Part shown: one piece after another, positions 1-4,477 of the stretch
Layout of the letters: each line of letters starts with the position of its first letter
Position numbering within the stretch: the first letter of the stretch is position 1
NCBI GenBank assembly: GCA_030637845.1
Contig: DAOWFT010000194.1
Location: forward strand, 1 to 5,796
Origin: Thalassospiraceae bacterium
Lineage (GTDB): Bacteria > Pseudomonadota > Alphaproteobacteria > Rhodospirillales > Magnetovibrionaceae
Direction of reading: 5' to 3'
DNA length: 5,796 bases
The notes under the pieces: model-generated
What the model was told of the DNA's origin: nothing
What the model saw: only the letters and a program-made list of their open reading frames with translations
Databases searched by the model: none
Position numbers and translations under genes: made by a program

Positions 1-14
1 AAAATTACTTCCAT
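1..14 (-). CDS. rplI: 50S ribosomal protein L9, first four codons only (runs off the window)
   Basis: Only the start is visible: ATG GAA GTA ATT TT, reading M-E-V-I and then the first two bases of the next codon. Bacterial L9 typically begins M-(E/Q)-V-I-L, and L9 is the expected gene downstream of rpsR and the DUF2232 gene in alphaproteobacteria. A strong ribosome binding site sits just upstream at 21-27. L9 binds 23S rRNA domain V at the base of the L1 stalk and helps maintain reading frame. The identification combines four visible residues, the strong binding site and synteny. The rest of the gene lies to the left of the window. Confidence 0.75.
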
Positions 15-20
15 CTTTAC

Positions 21-27
21 TTCCTCC
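21..27 (-). promoter_or_regulatory. Strong Shine-Dalgarno of rplI, overlapping the upstream stop region
   Basis: The minus strand reads GGAGGAA six bases before the rplI ATG, a near-perfect anti-16S match. Its first G (position 27) is also the last base of the TAG stop of the DUF2232 gene (27-29). Termination of that gene and initiation of rplI are therefore physically adjacent, which suggests translational coupling. Confidence 0.8.
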
Positions 28-1064
28 TAGCCTTCTTGCGGCTTAACTATTCGCCGGCGAAGACCGACCCATTGTTCTAAAATTCCAATTCCACCAACTA
101 CCAGAGCAAACCATCCGGTAGCAAGAGTTACTGCATAAATTGCTCCCAGCAAAAATCCGGGAAAGCGCAAACTACCGGCCAGCACATGTACCACGGCAAG
201 ACCAAGAAAGAAGTAGGGTATTACCAAAACCACAAACAGGTTGCGGCCTAAATAACCAACTTCCCCGGGGCCAAACAGCGCCAATACGGCGATGCCTACC
301 AAGGCCCATGAAGACCAATCCGGGAGCACGAGCTCCTTAATCCTTGGGCTGGGCCGGAGATTTATTTTTCCCTTGGCCAGCAACCCCTGAGCGAAAACAG
401 TATTTACGCCCAGCATTAAAACCCAAAACGCACCCACCATGCCGGGGAAAAAATCCGCCAACATACTGGTTGCAGCAAGACGTACATCTACGTCCTGGTT
501 CGTGGCTATAATTTCAAACAGCCCCGAAATGTATTTAACAACGGCTCCCCTAAGGTCGCCGCCTAAAAAGGCGGAAGAAACCGCCATGTAAACACAAGCA
601 ATTATCGCAACCCATACGACAATGCTTCCTGCTGGAAACCATCCCCTATCGGGGTTTGGTTCCGACTTAACTGCACCCACGTCATAATTACGTGGTCGCT
701 CCGGTAACCCCGGAACATTGGCCTCGCGGCCGGGTAACTCTTCCTCAACATCGCGGCCTCTTTTTGCCACGGTCGGGTCTGTCTTGGTCAGCGCCATCAT
801 GGCTATTGCCCATGCTGGCAACCCATGCAGAACCGCAAACATTGCAGCTCCTGCTGCGCCAACACCAAAGCTGATGGCCGTTCCCGCACCCGCAGCTACC
901 AATGTTGCTCTGGACCCTAGTGCCAACCCCACCAAAAGCATGGGAAGCGGAACCAGATAAACCAGAAAGAAAACGCTAACCGCATCTCCCGACATAAACG
1001 CCAGCGATAACATTGCGCTTAACAGCCCGGCAATTACAGAAATTAGTATGTGCTTCGATTCCAT
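27..1064 (-). CDS. DUF2232 family polytopic inner-membrane protein between rpsR and rplI
   Basis: A 345-residue membrane protein of unknown function. I recognise the family (DUF2232, YybS-like) from its hydrophobic pattern, the W-(F/Y)-P-x-G motif after the central loop (here residues 142-146), and its place between rpsR and rplI. Hydrophobic stretches lie at about 6-26, 28-50, 53-92 (probably two spans), 145-168, 204-230, 250-297 (two spans) and 304-333, so about eight or nine helices are likely. Residues 93-140 form a charged, proline-containing loop that looks long. A basic tail (R337, R338, K341) ends the protein. The start at 1064 is the only reasonable ATG, since an in-frame TAA lies eight codons upstream. 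Its ribosome binding site is poor, so translation may be coupled to rpsR, which ends 32 bases upstream. Family assignment is fairly firm; the biochemical role is unknown. Confidence 0.8.
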   Translation of the reverse strand: MESKHILISVIAGLLSAMLSLAFMSGDAVSVFFLVYLVPLPMLLVGLALGSRATLVAAGAGTAISFGVGAAGAAMFAVLHGLPAWAIAMMALTKTDPTVAKRGRDVEEELPGREANVPGLPERPRNYDVGAVKSEPNPDRGWFPAGSIVVWVAIIACVYMAVSSAFLGGDLRGAVVKYISGLFEIIATNQDVDVRLAATSMLADFFPGMVGAFWVLMLGVNTVFAQGLLAKGKINLRPSPRIKELVLPDWSSWALVGIAVLALFGPGEVGYLGRNLFVVLVIPYFFLGLAVVHVLAGSLRFPGFLLGAIYAVTLATGWFALVVGGIGILEQWVGLRRRIVKPQEG

Positions 1065-1096
1065 AAGCCGGGGCCTAATGATTACTTAAACGCTAA

Positions 1097-1324
1097 TCAC
1101 TTAACAACATAAGGCAAAAGACCAAGAAAACGAGCCTGCTTGATAGCCTTGGCTAGTTCGCGCTGCTTTTTTGCCGAAACAGTAGTGATGCGTGAAGGTA
1201 CAATTTTGCCACGCTCTGAAATGTAGCGTCCCAGAAGTCTGGTATCGCGGAAATCAATCTTGGGCGCGTTTTCGCCTGCAAACGGGCAGCTTTTGCGACC
1301 ACGGAAAAAAGGTCTACGTCCCAT
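1097..1324 (-). CDS. rpsR: 30S ribosomal protein S18
   Basis: A 75-residue basic protein with the full S18 pattern: an N-terminal R-R-P-F-F-R-G-R-K stretch, C-P-F at 13-15, I-D-F-R-D at 23-27, and the conserved core (residues 30-48) with L-G-R-Y-I-S-E-R-G-K-I-V-P-S-R-I, followed by K-K-Q-R-E-L and a C-terminal A-R-F-L-G-L-L-P-Y segment. S18 pairs with S6 and binds the central domain of 16S rRNA on the platform of the small subunit. Its ATG shares one base with the rpsF stop (TAATG at 1322-1326), so the two binding partners are tightly coupled in translation. GGGAG at the end of rpsF, eight bases ahead of the ATG, serves as its ribosome binding site. Length is normal to slightly short for the family. 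Stop is TGA. Confidence 0.97.
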   Translation of the reverse strand: MGRRPFFRGRKSCPFAGENAPKIDFRDTRLLGRYISERGKIVPSRITTVSAKKQRELAKAIKQARFLGLLPYVVK

Positions 1325-1731
1325 TATTCATCTCCCTTTTTGGCAGAGCTGTCGCCACTATTTTTGTCATTACGCTCAAAGTTACTCCGGCGCGGACGAT
1401 CGTCGCGGCTGGGCTTTTGCATCATGATGCTGGGCTCAAGGTTCAATTCGTCGGTGCGCACGGTAAGGTGGCGCAACAAATCTTCGTTCAGGCGCATTTG
1501 ACGTTCCATTTCCTGAACGGCAGCCGCCGGTGCGTCGATTGTGAGCTGATGATAATGGCCCTTGCGGTTTTTCTTGATGCGATAGGCCAGGGGCTTTAGG
1601 CCCCAATATTCGTTTTTAGCAACCTTGCCACCGCCACTTTGGATAACACCGGCAAATTGTTCTGCCATGGCTTCTACTTGTTGGGTAGACAGGTCTTGAC
1701 GCGCAATAAGTACGCTTTCGTAATAAGGCAT
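1324..1731 (-). CDS. rpsF: 30S ribosomal protein S6
   Basis: A 135-residue protein starting M-P-Y-Y-E-S-V, with the S6 landmarks: the first beta strand Y-E-S-V-L-I-A-R (4-11), the W-G-L-K-P-L-A-Y-R-I-K-K motif (43-54), G-H-Y-H-Q-L (58-63), and the helix with E-R-Q-M-R-L-N-E-D-L-L-R-H. The last roughly 35 residues are a hydrophilic tail rich in Arg, Asp, Asn, Ser and Lys, as is common in alphaproteobacterial S6. An ATG nine codons further upstream (1758) keeps frame, but I prefer 1731. It has AAGGGGA six bases ahead of it and gives the canonical N-terminus, and the longer version would begin inside the leader structure. S6 binds 16S rRNA as a complex with S18, whose gene follows with a one-base overlap. 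The gene probably heads the rpsF-rpsR-DUF2232-rplI operon. Confidence 0.96.
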   Translation of the reverse strand: MPYYESVLIARQDLSTQQVEAMAEQFAGVIQSGGGKVAKNEYWGLKPLAYRIKKNRKGHYHQLTIDAPAAAVQEMERQMRLNEDLLRHLTVRTDELNLEPSIMMQKPSRDDRPRRSNFERNDKNSGDSSAKKGDE

Positions 1732-1737
1732 ATATAG

Positions 1738-1746
1738 TCCCCTTCC
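1738..1746 (-). promoter_or_regulatory. Ribosome binding site that decides the rpsF start
   Basis: The minus strand reads GGAAGGGGA followed by six bases and the ATG at 1731. This placement supports the short S6 start over the in-frame ATG at 1758, because a ribosome starting at 1758 would not use this site. Confidence 0.75.
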
Positions 1747-1758
1747 GGATTTTCTCAT

Positions 1759-1791
1759 CCCAGTCGTCTAATGCCTGTAAAAGACGGTGGG
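1759..1791 (-). promoter_or_regulatory. Candidate S6:S18-binding autoregulatory hairpin in the rpsF leader
   Basis: Read on the minus strand, CCCA (1791-1788) can pair with TGGG (1762-1759). Inside this outer stem lies CCG (1787-1785), then TCT (1784-1782), which can pair with AGA (1769-1767) across a 12-base loop. The result is a CCG bulge between a stem and a hairpin, 27 bases upstream of the rpsF ATG. It is established that the S6:S18 complex binds such a CCG-bulge motif in rpsF leaders of many bacteria and represses the operon. Two other pairings compete: CGTCT with AGACG, which buries two bases of the CCG, and ATGCC (plus 1771-1775) with GGCAT (1790-1794). The match to the known motif is by eye, not by covariance model. 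Confidence 0.45.
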
Positions 1792-1795
1792 CATA

Positions 1796-1819
1796 GCCGG
1801 GAAAGACATCTATCCCGGC
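1796..1819 (-). promoter_or_regulatory. GC-rich 6-bp hairpin in the rpsF leader
   Basis: GCCGGG (1796-1801) and CCCGGC (1814-1819) form a perfect inverted repeat around a 12-base loop. It lies in the transcribed leader if the promoter at 1838-1865 is real, just 5' of the candidate S6:S18 hairpin. No T-run follows, so it is not an intrinsic terminator. It may stabilise the leader or be part of the same regulatory fold. Confidence 0.4.
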
Positions 1820-1837
1820 AAGGAGTTGAAGGCGCGA

Positions 1838-1865
1838 AATATACCCATTCGGCGCCACAATGCAA
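1838..1865 (-). promoter_or_regulatory. Probable promoter of the rpsF operon
   Basis: On the minus strand TTGCAT (1865-1860) is followed after 16 bp by TATATT (1843-1838), a good vegetative-sigma -35/-10 pair. Transcription would begin near 1831, giving a leader of about 100 bases before the S6 start. That is long enough for the hairpins described at 1759-1819. Not tested against a promoter model. Confidence 0.55.
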
Positions 1866-1940
1866 GCAAGTACTGGTGGTTTATTGGGGTTTTATCGATT
1901 TGTGATGAAACAGGCCAAAAATAGATTAGCTAAAATGCTA

Positions 1941-2060
1941 TCAGGTCGGTCCGTCGGAGTTGTTTTTATCGCCATCATTTCGTGAAAAAGCAAACAAATA
2001 CAAAGCGATAGCGCTCGCAACAAAAAAGAATCCAATGACGATGGTAAATGCAATTTCCAT
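1941..2060 (-). CDS. Putative 39-residue single-span membrane microprotein, unrecognised
   Basis: The ORF starts ATG GAA ATT GCA and encodes 39 residues. A continuous hydrophobic stretch from about residue 3 to 25 (containing I-V-I-G-F-F-F-V-A-S-A-I-A-L-Y-L-F-A-F) is followed by S-R and a short polar tail rich in Asp, Asn and Lys, ending D-G-P-T. This is the shape of a small single-pass inner-membrane protein; R27 just after the span would favour a cytoplasmic C-terminus by the positive-inside rule. Two stops in tandem (TGA TAG) close it, and an in-frame TAA lies five codons upstream, so the start is constrained. The only ribosome-binding match is GGGGG three bases from the ATG, which is closer than usual and lies inside a hairpin. 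I do not recognise the family. The size and layout recall accessory microproteins of terminal oxidases (CcoS, CydX), but the resemblance is too faint for a name. It could also be a chance ORF. Confidence 0.45.
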   Translation of the reverse strand: MEIAFTIVIGFFFVASAIALYLFAFSRNDGDKNNSDGPT

Positions 2061-2063
2061 TAT

Positions 2064-2088
2064 CCCCCGAGGTTAGCAATCTTGGGGG
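2064..2088. repeat. 11-bp hairpin directly upstream of the microprotein ORF
   Basis: CCCCCGAGGTT (2064-2074) pairs with AATCTTGGGGG (2078-2088) around the triloop AGC. Read as plus-strand RNA this is 11 continuous pairs including two G-U wobbles. As minus-strand RNA the wobbles become A-C mismatches, leaving a five-C/five-G stem plus a weaker upper part. No T-run follows on either strand, so it is not a classical terminator. In the minus direction the GGGGG arm is the only Shine-Dalgarno-like sequence of the 39-codon ORF, three bases from its ATG, so the fold would hide it. Confidence 0.6.
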
Positions 2089-2142
2089 GTAAAATCATCA
2101 ACTCTTTGCATCCTTTGGGCAAATTATTTGATTTATTTTGGC

Positions 2143-2171
2143 TTGAACTCAGGCTTATGCGCGTGTATCCC
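2143..2171 (+). promoter_or_regulatory. Weak candidate promoter for fabD
   Basis: TTGAAC (2143-2148) is followed after 17 bp by TATCCC (2166-2171). The -35 is fair and the -10 poor. It is the best-spaced pair I find in the AT-rich 2090-2216 stretch, and it would give a leader of about 40 bases. The true promoter may lie elsewhere in this stretch. Confidence 0.2.
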
Positions 2172-2216
2172 TCGGGCCAACGTTATATCTCTTAAAATAA
2201 TCAAGGAATCCAACAA

Positions 2217-3158
2217 ATGACCCGTGCACTGGTTTTTCCCGGACAAGGTTCTCAGTCCGTCGGAATGGGCAAGTCATTATATGACGGGTTCGCTTCAGCC
2301 CGCGCGGTGTTTGACGAAGTAGACGATGCGCTGGGCGAAAAGCTCTCAAAGGTTATTTTCGACGGGCCAGAAGAGCAGCTTACCCTGACCCACAACACCC
2401 AACCGGCATTAATGGCGGTATCCATGGCCGCCATGCGGGTGATGGAGGAAAAGGGTTTTGATATAAAAACCCATGTATCACACGTGGCCGGACATTCGCT
2501 TGGCGAATATTCAGCACTGGCGGCAAGCGGCGCATTTTCAATAACGGTTGCGGCAAAGCTGTTGCGCACCCGTGGTCAGGCAATGCAAAAAGCGGTTCCG
2601 GTTGGTGCCGGGGCCATGGTAGCGCTGCTGGGCCTTGATTGGGACACCGCGGTTGAGGTTTGCACCAAGGCATCAAGCGAGGCTGAGGTATGTTCGCCGG
2701 CAAACGATAACGCCCCGGGGCAGGTTGTTGTGTCTGGCGCTAAGGCAGCAGTTGAACGCGCCGCCGAAATAGCCAAGGAAATGGGGGCAAAGCGTGCGAT
2801 TATGCTTCCGGTTTCGGCACCATTTCATTGCGCCATGATGAGCGACGCCGCCGATGTAATGGCCAGCGTGCTATCTGAGGCAGATATTAAATCACCCATA
2901 GTGCCGGTGATTGCTAACATTACCGCCGAACCGGTTAGCGATCCCGACCAAATCCGTGACCTGCTTGTTCGTCAGGTTACCGGCACGGTCAGGTGGCGTG
3001 AAAGCGTTTTGACAATGAAGTCATTGGGAATTAACCAATTAGTAGAAGTCGGCGCGGGCAAGGTTCTTTCAGGGCTTGTACGGCGAATAGATAGCGAGAT
3101 GGTCGGGGTTTCCATTTGCGGCCCTGAGGATATCGACGCATTTGTCCTGAGCCTATAA
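2217..3158 (+). CDS. fabD: Malonyl-CoA:ACP S-malonyltransferase
   Basis: A 313-residue enzyme of normal family length that moves the malonyl group from CoA to the phosphopantetheine of ACP, supplying the two-carbon donor for fatty acid elongation in the cytosol. Landmarks visible: F-P-G-Q-G-S-Q at 7-13 (oxyanion-hole Gln10), the nucleophile elbow G-H-S-L-G-E at 92-97 with Ser94, Arg119 in L-L-R-T-R-G, which binds the malonyl carboxylate, the catalytic His204 in A-P-F-H, and Gln253 in V-R-Q-V. These correspond to Ser92, Arg117, His201 and Gln250 of the E. coli enzyme, so the active site is complete. The start is supported by AAGGA at 2203-2207, nine bases ahead. fabG begins 27 bases after the stop, which indicates cotranscription. 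The ACP it loads is encoded about 1 kb downstream. Confidence 0.97.
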   Translation: MTRALVFPGQGSQSVGMGKSLYDGFASARAVFDEVDDALGEKLSKVIFDGPEEQLTLTHNTQPALMAVSMAAMRVMEEKGFDIKTHVSHVAGHSLGEYSALAASGAFSITVAAKLLRTRGQAMQKAVPVGAGAMVALLGLDWDTAVEVCTKASSEAEVCSPANDNAPGQVVVSGAKAAVERAAEIAKEMGAKRAIMLPVSAPFHCAMMSDAADVMASVLSEADIKSPIVPVIANITAEPVSDPDQIRDLLVRQVTGTVRWRESVLTMKSLGINQLVEVGAGKVLSGLVRRIDSEMVGVSICGPEDIDAFVLSL

Positions 3159-3185
3159 GATAAACCTTATTTCTAGGGGGAAAAG

Positions 3186-3923
3186 ATGTTCGATCTTGGT
3201 GGAAAAAAAGCACTCGTAACCGGCGCTTCGGGCGGCATCGGCGGGGCCATTGCGCGCACGCTTCACAGCTGTGGTGCCGAGGTTGTCCTTTCGGGCACAC
3301 GCACGGACGCACTCGAAGAACTACAAAAAGAATTAGGTGAACGCGCTCACGTTTGTGTAGCCCGCCTTGGTGATGAGGGTGCTGCGGAAAAACTTATTGA
3401 CGCCGCCGCCGCCGCCATGGGTGGTCTTGATATTTTGGTCAATAACGCTGGCCTTACTCGCGATGCACTGGCCATGCGCATGAAGGACGAAGACTGGCAG
3501 GTGGTCATGGATGTAAACCTTACGTCCGCGTTCAGGCTTATCCGGGCATCGCTCAGGGGCATGATGAAGCAGCGTTCTGGCCGAATTATAAACATAACGT
3601 CGGTTGTCGGCGTTACCGGCAATGCCGGACAGGCCAACTATGCCGCCACCAAGGCAGGCCTTATCGGTATGAGCAAATCAATGGCTCAAGAGGTCGCCAG
3701 CCGGGGCATAACGGTCAATTGTGTGGCTCCGGGCTTTATAGTATCGCCCATGACCGATGTATTGAGCGATGACCAGAAAGCGGCAATTACCAAGAATATT
3801 CCATCGGGAACAATGGGTCAGCCAGAAGACATAGGCGCCGCCGTGGCCTTTCTCGCAAGTAGCGAATCGGGCTATGTAACGGGCCAGACAATTCATGTTA
3901 ACGGGGGGCTGGCGATGATCTAG
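3186..3923 (+). CDS. fabG: 3-oxoacyl-[ACP] reductase (short-chain dehydrogenase)
   Basis: A 245-residue SDR enzyme that uses NADPH to reduce 3-ketoacyl-ACP to (R)-3-hydroxyacyl-ACP, the first reduction of each elongation cycle. Visible motifs: the Rossmann glycine motif T-G-A-S-G-G-I-G (12-19), N-N-A-G (86-89), catalytic Asn111 in V-N-L-T, Ser139 in I-T-S-V-V-G, and Y-A-A-T-K (152-156) giving Tyr152 and Lys156. The tetrad Asn-Ser-Tyr-Lys is intact. The P-G-F-I motif (182-185) is followed by V-S-P-M-T where many FabG have an E/A-T-x-M-T version. The C-terminus G-Q-T-I-H-V-N-G-G is typical. SDRs are a large family, but placement between fabD and acpP settles the assignment. AGGGGG five bases ahead of the ATG is a strong ribosome binding site. 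A terminator-like hairpin begins three bases past the stop. Confidence 0.97.
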   Translation: MFDLGGKKALVTGASGGIGGAIARTLHSCGAEVVLSGTRTDALEELQKELGERAHVCVARLGDEGAAEKLIDAAAAAMGGLDILVNNAGLTRDALAMRMKDEDWQVVMDVNLTSAFRLIRASLRGMMKQRSGRIINITSVVGVTGNAGQANYAATKAGLIGMSKSMAQEVASRGITVNCVAPGFIVSPMTDVLSDDQKAAITKNIPSGTMGQPEDIGAAVAFLASSESGYVTGQTIHVNGGLAMI

Positions 3924-3925
3924 GC

Positions 3926-3966
3926 TTATCCCTGTTTCTTAAAAAATGGGGATAAACAGGGGTTTT
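3926..3966 (+). terminator. Probable intrinsic terminator after fabG, with two competing stems
   Basis: CCCTGTTT (3930-3937) pairs with AAACAGGG (3954-3961) around 16 bases, followed by G and TTTT (3963-3966). This has the form of a weak rho-independent terminator. A second, mutually exclusive stem uses overlapping bases: TTATCCC (3926-3932) with GGGATAA (3949-3955). The first fold leaves the T-run directly after the stem; the second moves it away. The position just after the fabG stop, together with a separate promoter-like box ahead of acpP, supports a transcription boundary, perhaps a leaky one. Confidence 0.6.
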
Positions 3967-4026
3967 GCAGGCTGGTTTTGAGGTATAAAGTATGTTAATT
4001 AGCTGAATGATTGATGGGTGCCGGGC

Positions 4027-4056
4027 TGTACGGTCGGGTGCTATCTTACATATAAT
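4027..4056 (+). promoter_or_regulatory. Probable acpP promoter
   Basis: A perfect TATAAT lies at 4051-4056. The best -35 is weak: TGTACG at 4027-4032 with an 18-bp spacer. Transcription would start near 4063 and give a leader of about 70 bases. Having its own promoter fits the usual need for far more ACP than the other fatty-acid enzymes. The 6-base sequence GGGTGC occurs at 4016-4021 and again at 4036-4041, flanking the -35 with exact 20-bp spacing. Confidence 0.5.
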
Positions 4057-4074
4057 TTAGGCTTACCATTTGAT

Positions 4075-4105
4075 ACGAAATTCAGAAGTACTATTTTCGT
4101 TTTTT
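4075..4105 (+). promoter_or_regulatory. AT-rich hairpin with T-run in the acpP leader
   Basis: ACGAAA (4075-4080) pairs with TTTCGT (4095-4100), and five further T follow (4101-4105). It has terminator form, but the stem has only two G-C pairs, so strong termination is unlikely. It could act as a weak attenuator or simply reflect an AT-rich leader. Confidence 0.25.
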
Positions 4106-4134
4106 ACCAACCTTTTATTTGAGGATTTACAATT

Positions 4135-4368
4135 ATGAGTGATGTCGCAGAGCGCGTAAAAAAGATCGTCGTTGAGCACCTTGGTGTAGACGAAGCAAAA
4201 GTTGTCGAAGGTGCCAGCTTCATTGACGATCTCGGCGCTGATAGCCTTGACACAGTTGAGCTTGTTATGGCTTTTGAAGAAGAATTCGGTTGTGAAATTC
4301 CTGATGATGCCGCAGAAAAAATTCTGTCCATCAAGGATGCAATTACTTTCATTAGCGCTAACTCTTAA
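4135..4368 (+). CDS. acpP: Acyl carrier protein
   Basis: A 77-residue, strongly acidic protein of standard ACP length. The G-A-D-S-L-D-T-V-E motif places the phosphopantetheine-bearing serine at Ser37, with Asp36 and Leu38 as expected. Helix II after it (L-D-T-V-E-L-V-M-A-F-E-E-E-F) is the acidic recognition helix that docks the Fab enzymes, and the I-P-D-D-A-A-E-K-I turn and helix III are also present. The protein needs activation by a holo-ACP synthase, not in this window. TGAGGA (4120-4125) lies nine bases ahead of the ATG. The upstream spacer of 211 bases holds a terminator-like hairpin and a separate promoter-like element, and the downstream spacer of 109 bases holds another T-rich hairpin. 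Together they suggest that acpP can be expressed as a short, abundant message. Confidence 0.98.
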   Translation: MSDVAERVKKIVVEHLGVDEAKVVEGASFIDDLGADSLDTVELVMAFEEEFGCEIPDDAAEKILSIKDAITFISANS

Positions 4369-4433
4369 AAGACAGATATCGTTTAAAGGCAAAAAGTTTC
4401 CCGTATAGCATTCGGATATCTTTTTGTCTTTTT
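4367..4433 (+). terminator. Putative partial terminator or attenuator between acpP and fabF
   Basis: Two alternative folds share one T-rich right arm. Fold A: AAAAGACA (4367-4374, overlapping the acpP stop) with TGTCTTTT (4425-4432), extended by GATATC (4375-4380) with GATATC (4415-4420) and a small bulge. Fold B: AAAGGCAAAAAG (4385-4396) with CTTTTTGTCTTT (4420-4431), 12 pairs with one G-U. In both the right arm carries TTTTTGTCTTTTT, a U-rich tract. No fabF promoter is evident downstream, so fabF probably depends on read-through from acpP. Leaky termination here would lower fabF relative to acpP. Confidence 0.45.
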
Positions 4434-4463
4434 CGTTTGAGCCTGGCTTTGAGCTAATCTTGT

Positions 4464-4469
4464 GAGGGG
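4464..4469 (+). promoter_or_regulatory. Ribosome binding site that decides the fabF start
   Basis: GAGGGG ends eight bases before the ATG at 4478. The alternative in-frame ATG at 4493, which would give the more canonical M-K-R-V-V-V-T-G start, has no comparable sequence at the right distance. Confidence 0.65.
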
Positions 4470-4477
4470 CATTATCC

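Larger units (their letters stand above)
1732..2216. other. Divergent intergenic region between the ribosomal and fatty-acid operons
   Basis: These 485 bases separate rpsF (leftward) from fabD (rightward). From left to right they hold the rpsF leader structures, the rpsF promoter, an unexplained stretch of about 75 bases, a putative 39-codon minus-strand gene (1941-2060), an 11-bp hairpin (2064-2088), and an AT-rich stretch (2090-2216) that must carry the fabD promoter. I see no tRNA, insertion sequence, direct-repeat array or convincing operator here. A GANTC site, the CcrM methylation target in alphaproteobacteria, overlaps the fabD ribosome binding site at 2206-2210. Confidence 0.7.

Noticed and set aside
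1732..1758. Nine-codon N-terminal extension of S6 from the ATG at 1758
   Set aside because: The ribosome binding site at 1738-1746 lies downstream of that ATG and points to 1731, and M-P-Y-Y-E-S-V is the canonical S6 N-terminus.
1616..1858. 80-codon minus-strand ORF covering the rpsF leader and running into rpsF out of frame
   Set aside because: It starts at a GTG, overlaps the predicted -10 box and the leader hairpins, and then reads through rpsF in another frame with Cys/Arg-rich, unprotein-like sequence. Better explained as leader plus shadow of rpsF.
1905..1985. 26-codon plus-strand ORF (starting M-K-Q-A-K, with a hydrophobic end) antisense to the microprotein
   Set aside because: No ribosome binding site ahead of the ATG, very short, and it partly overlaps the better-supported minus-strand ORF.
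2064..2088. The 11-bp hairpin as a bidirectional intrinsic terminator
   Set aside because: Neither strand has a T-run after the stem, so it was kept as a structural repeat only.
2252..2776. Several 60-110 codon minus-strand ORFs opposite fabD
   Set aside because: Overlapping shadows of fabD codon structure, rich in Pro, Ser, Ala and Arg, with no motifs.
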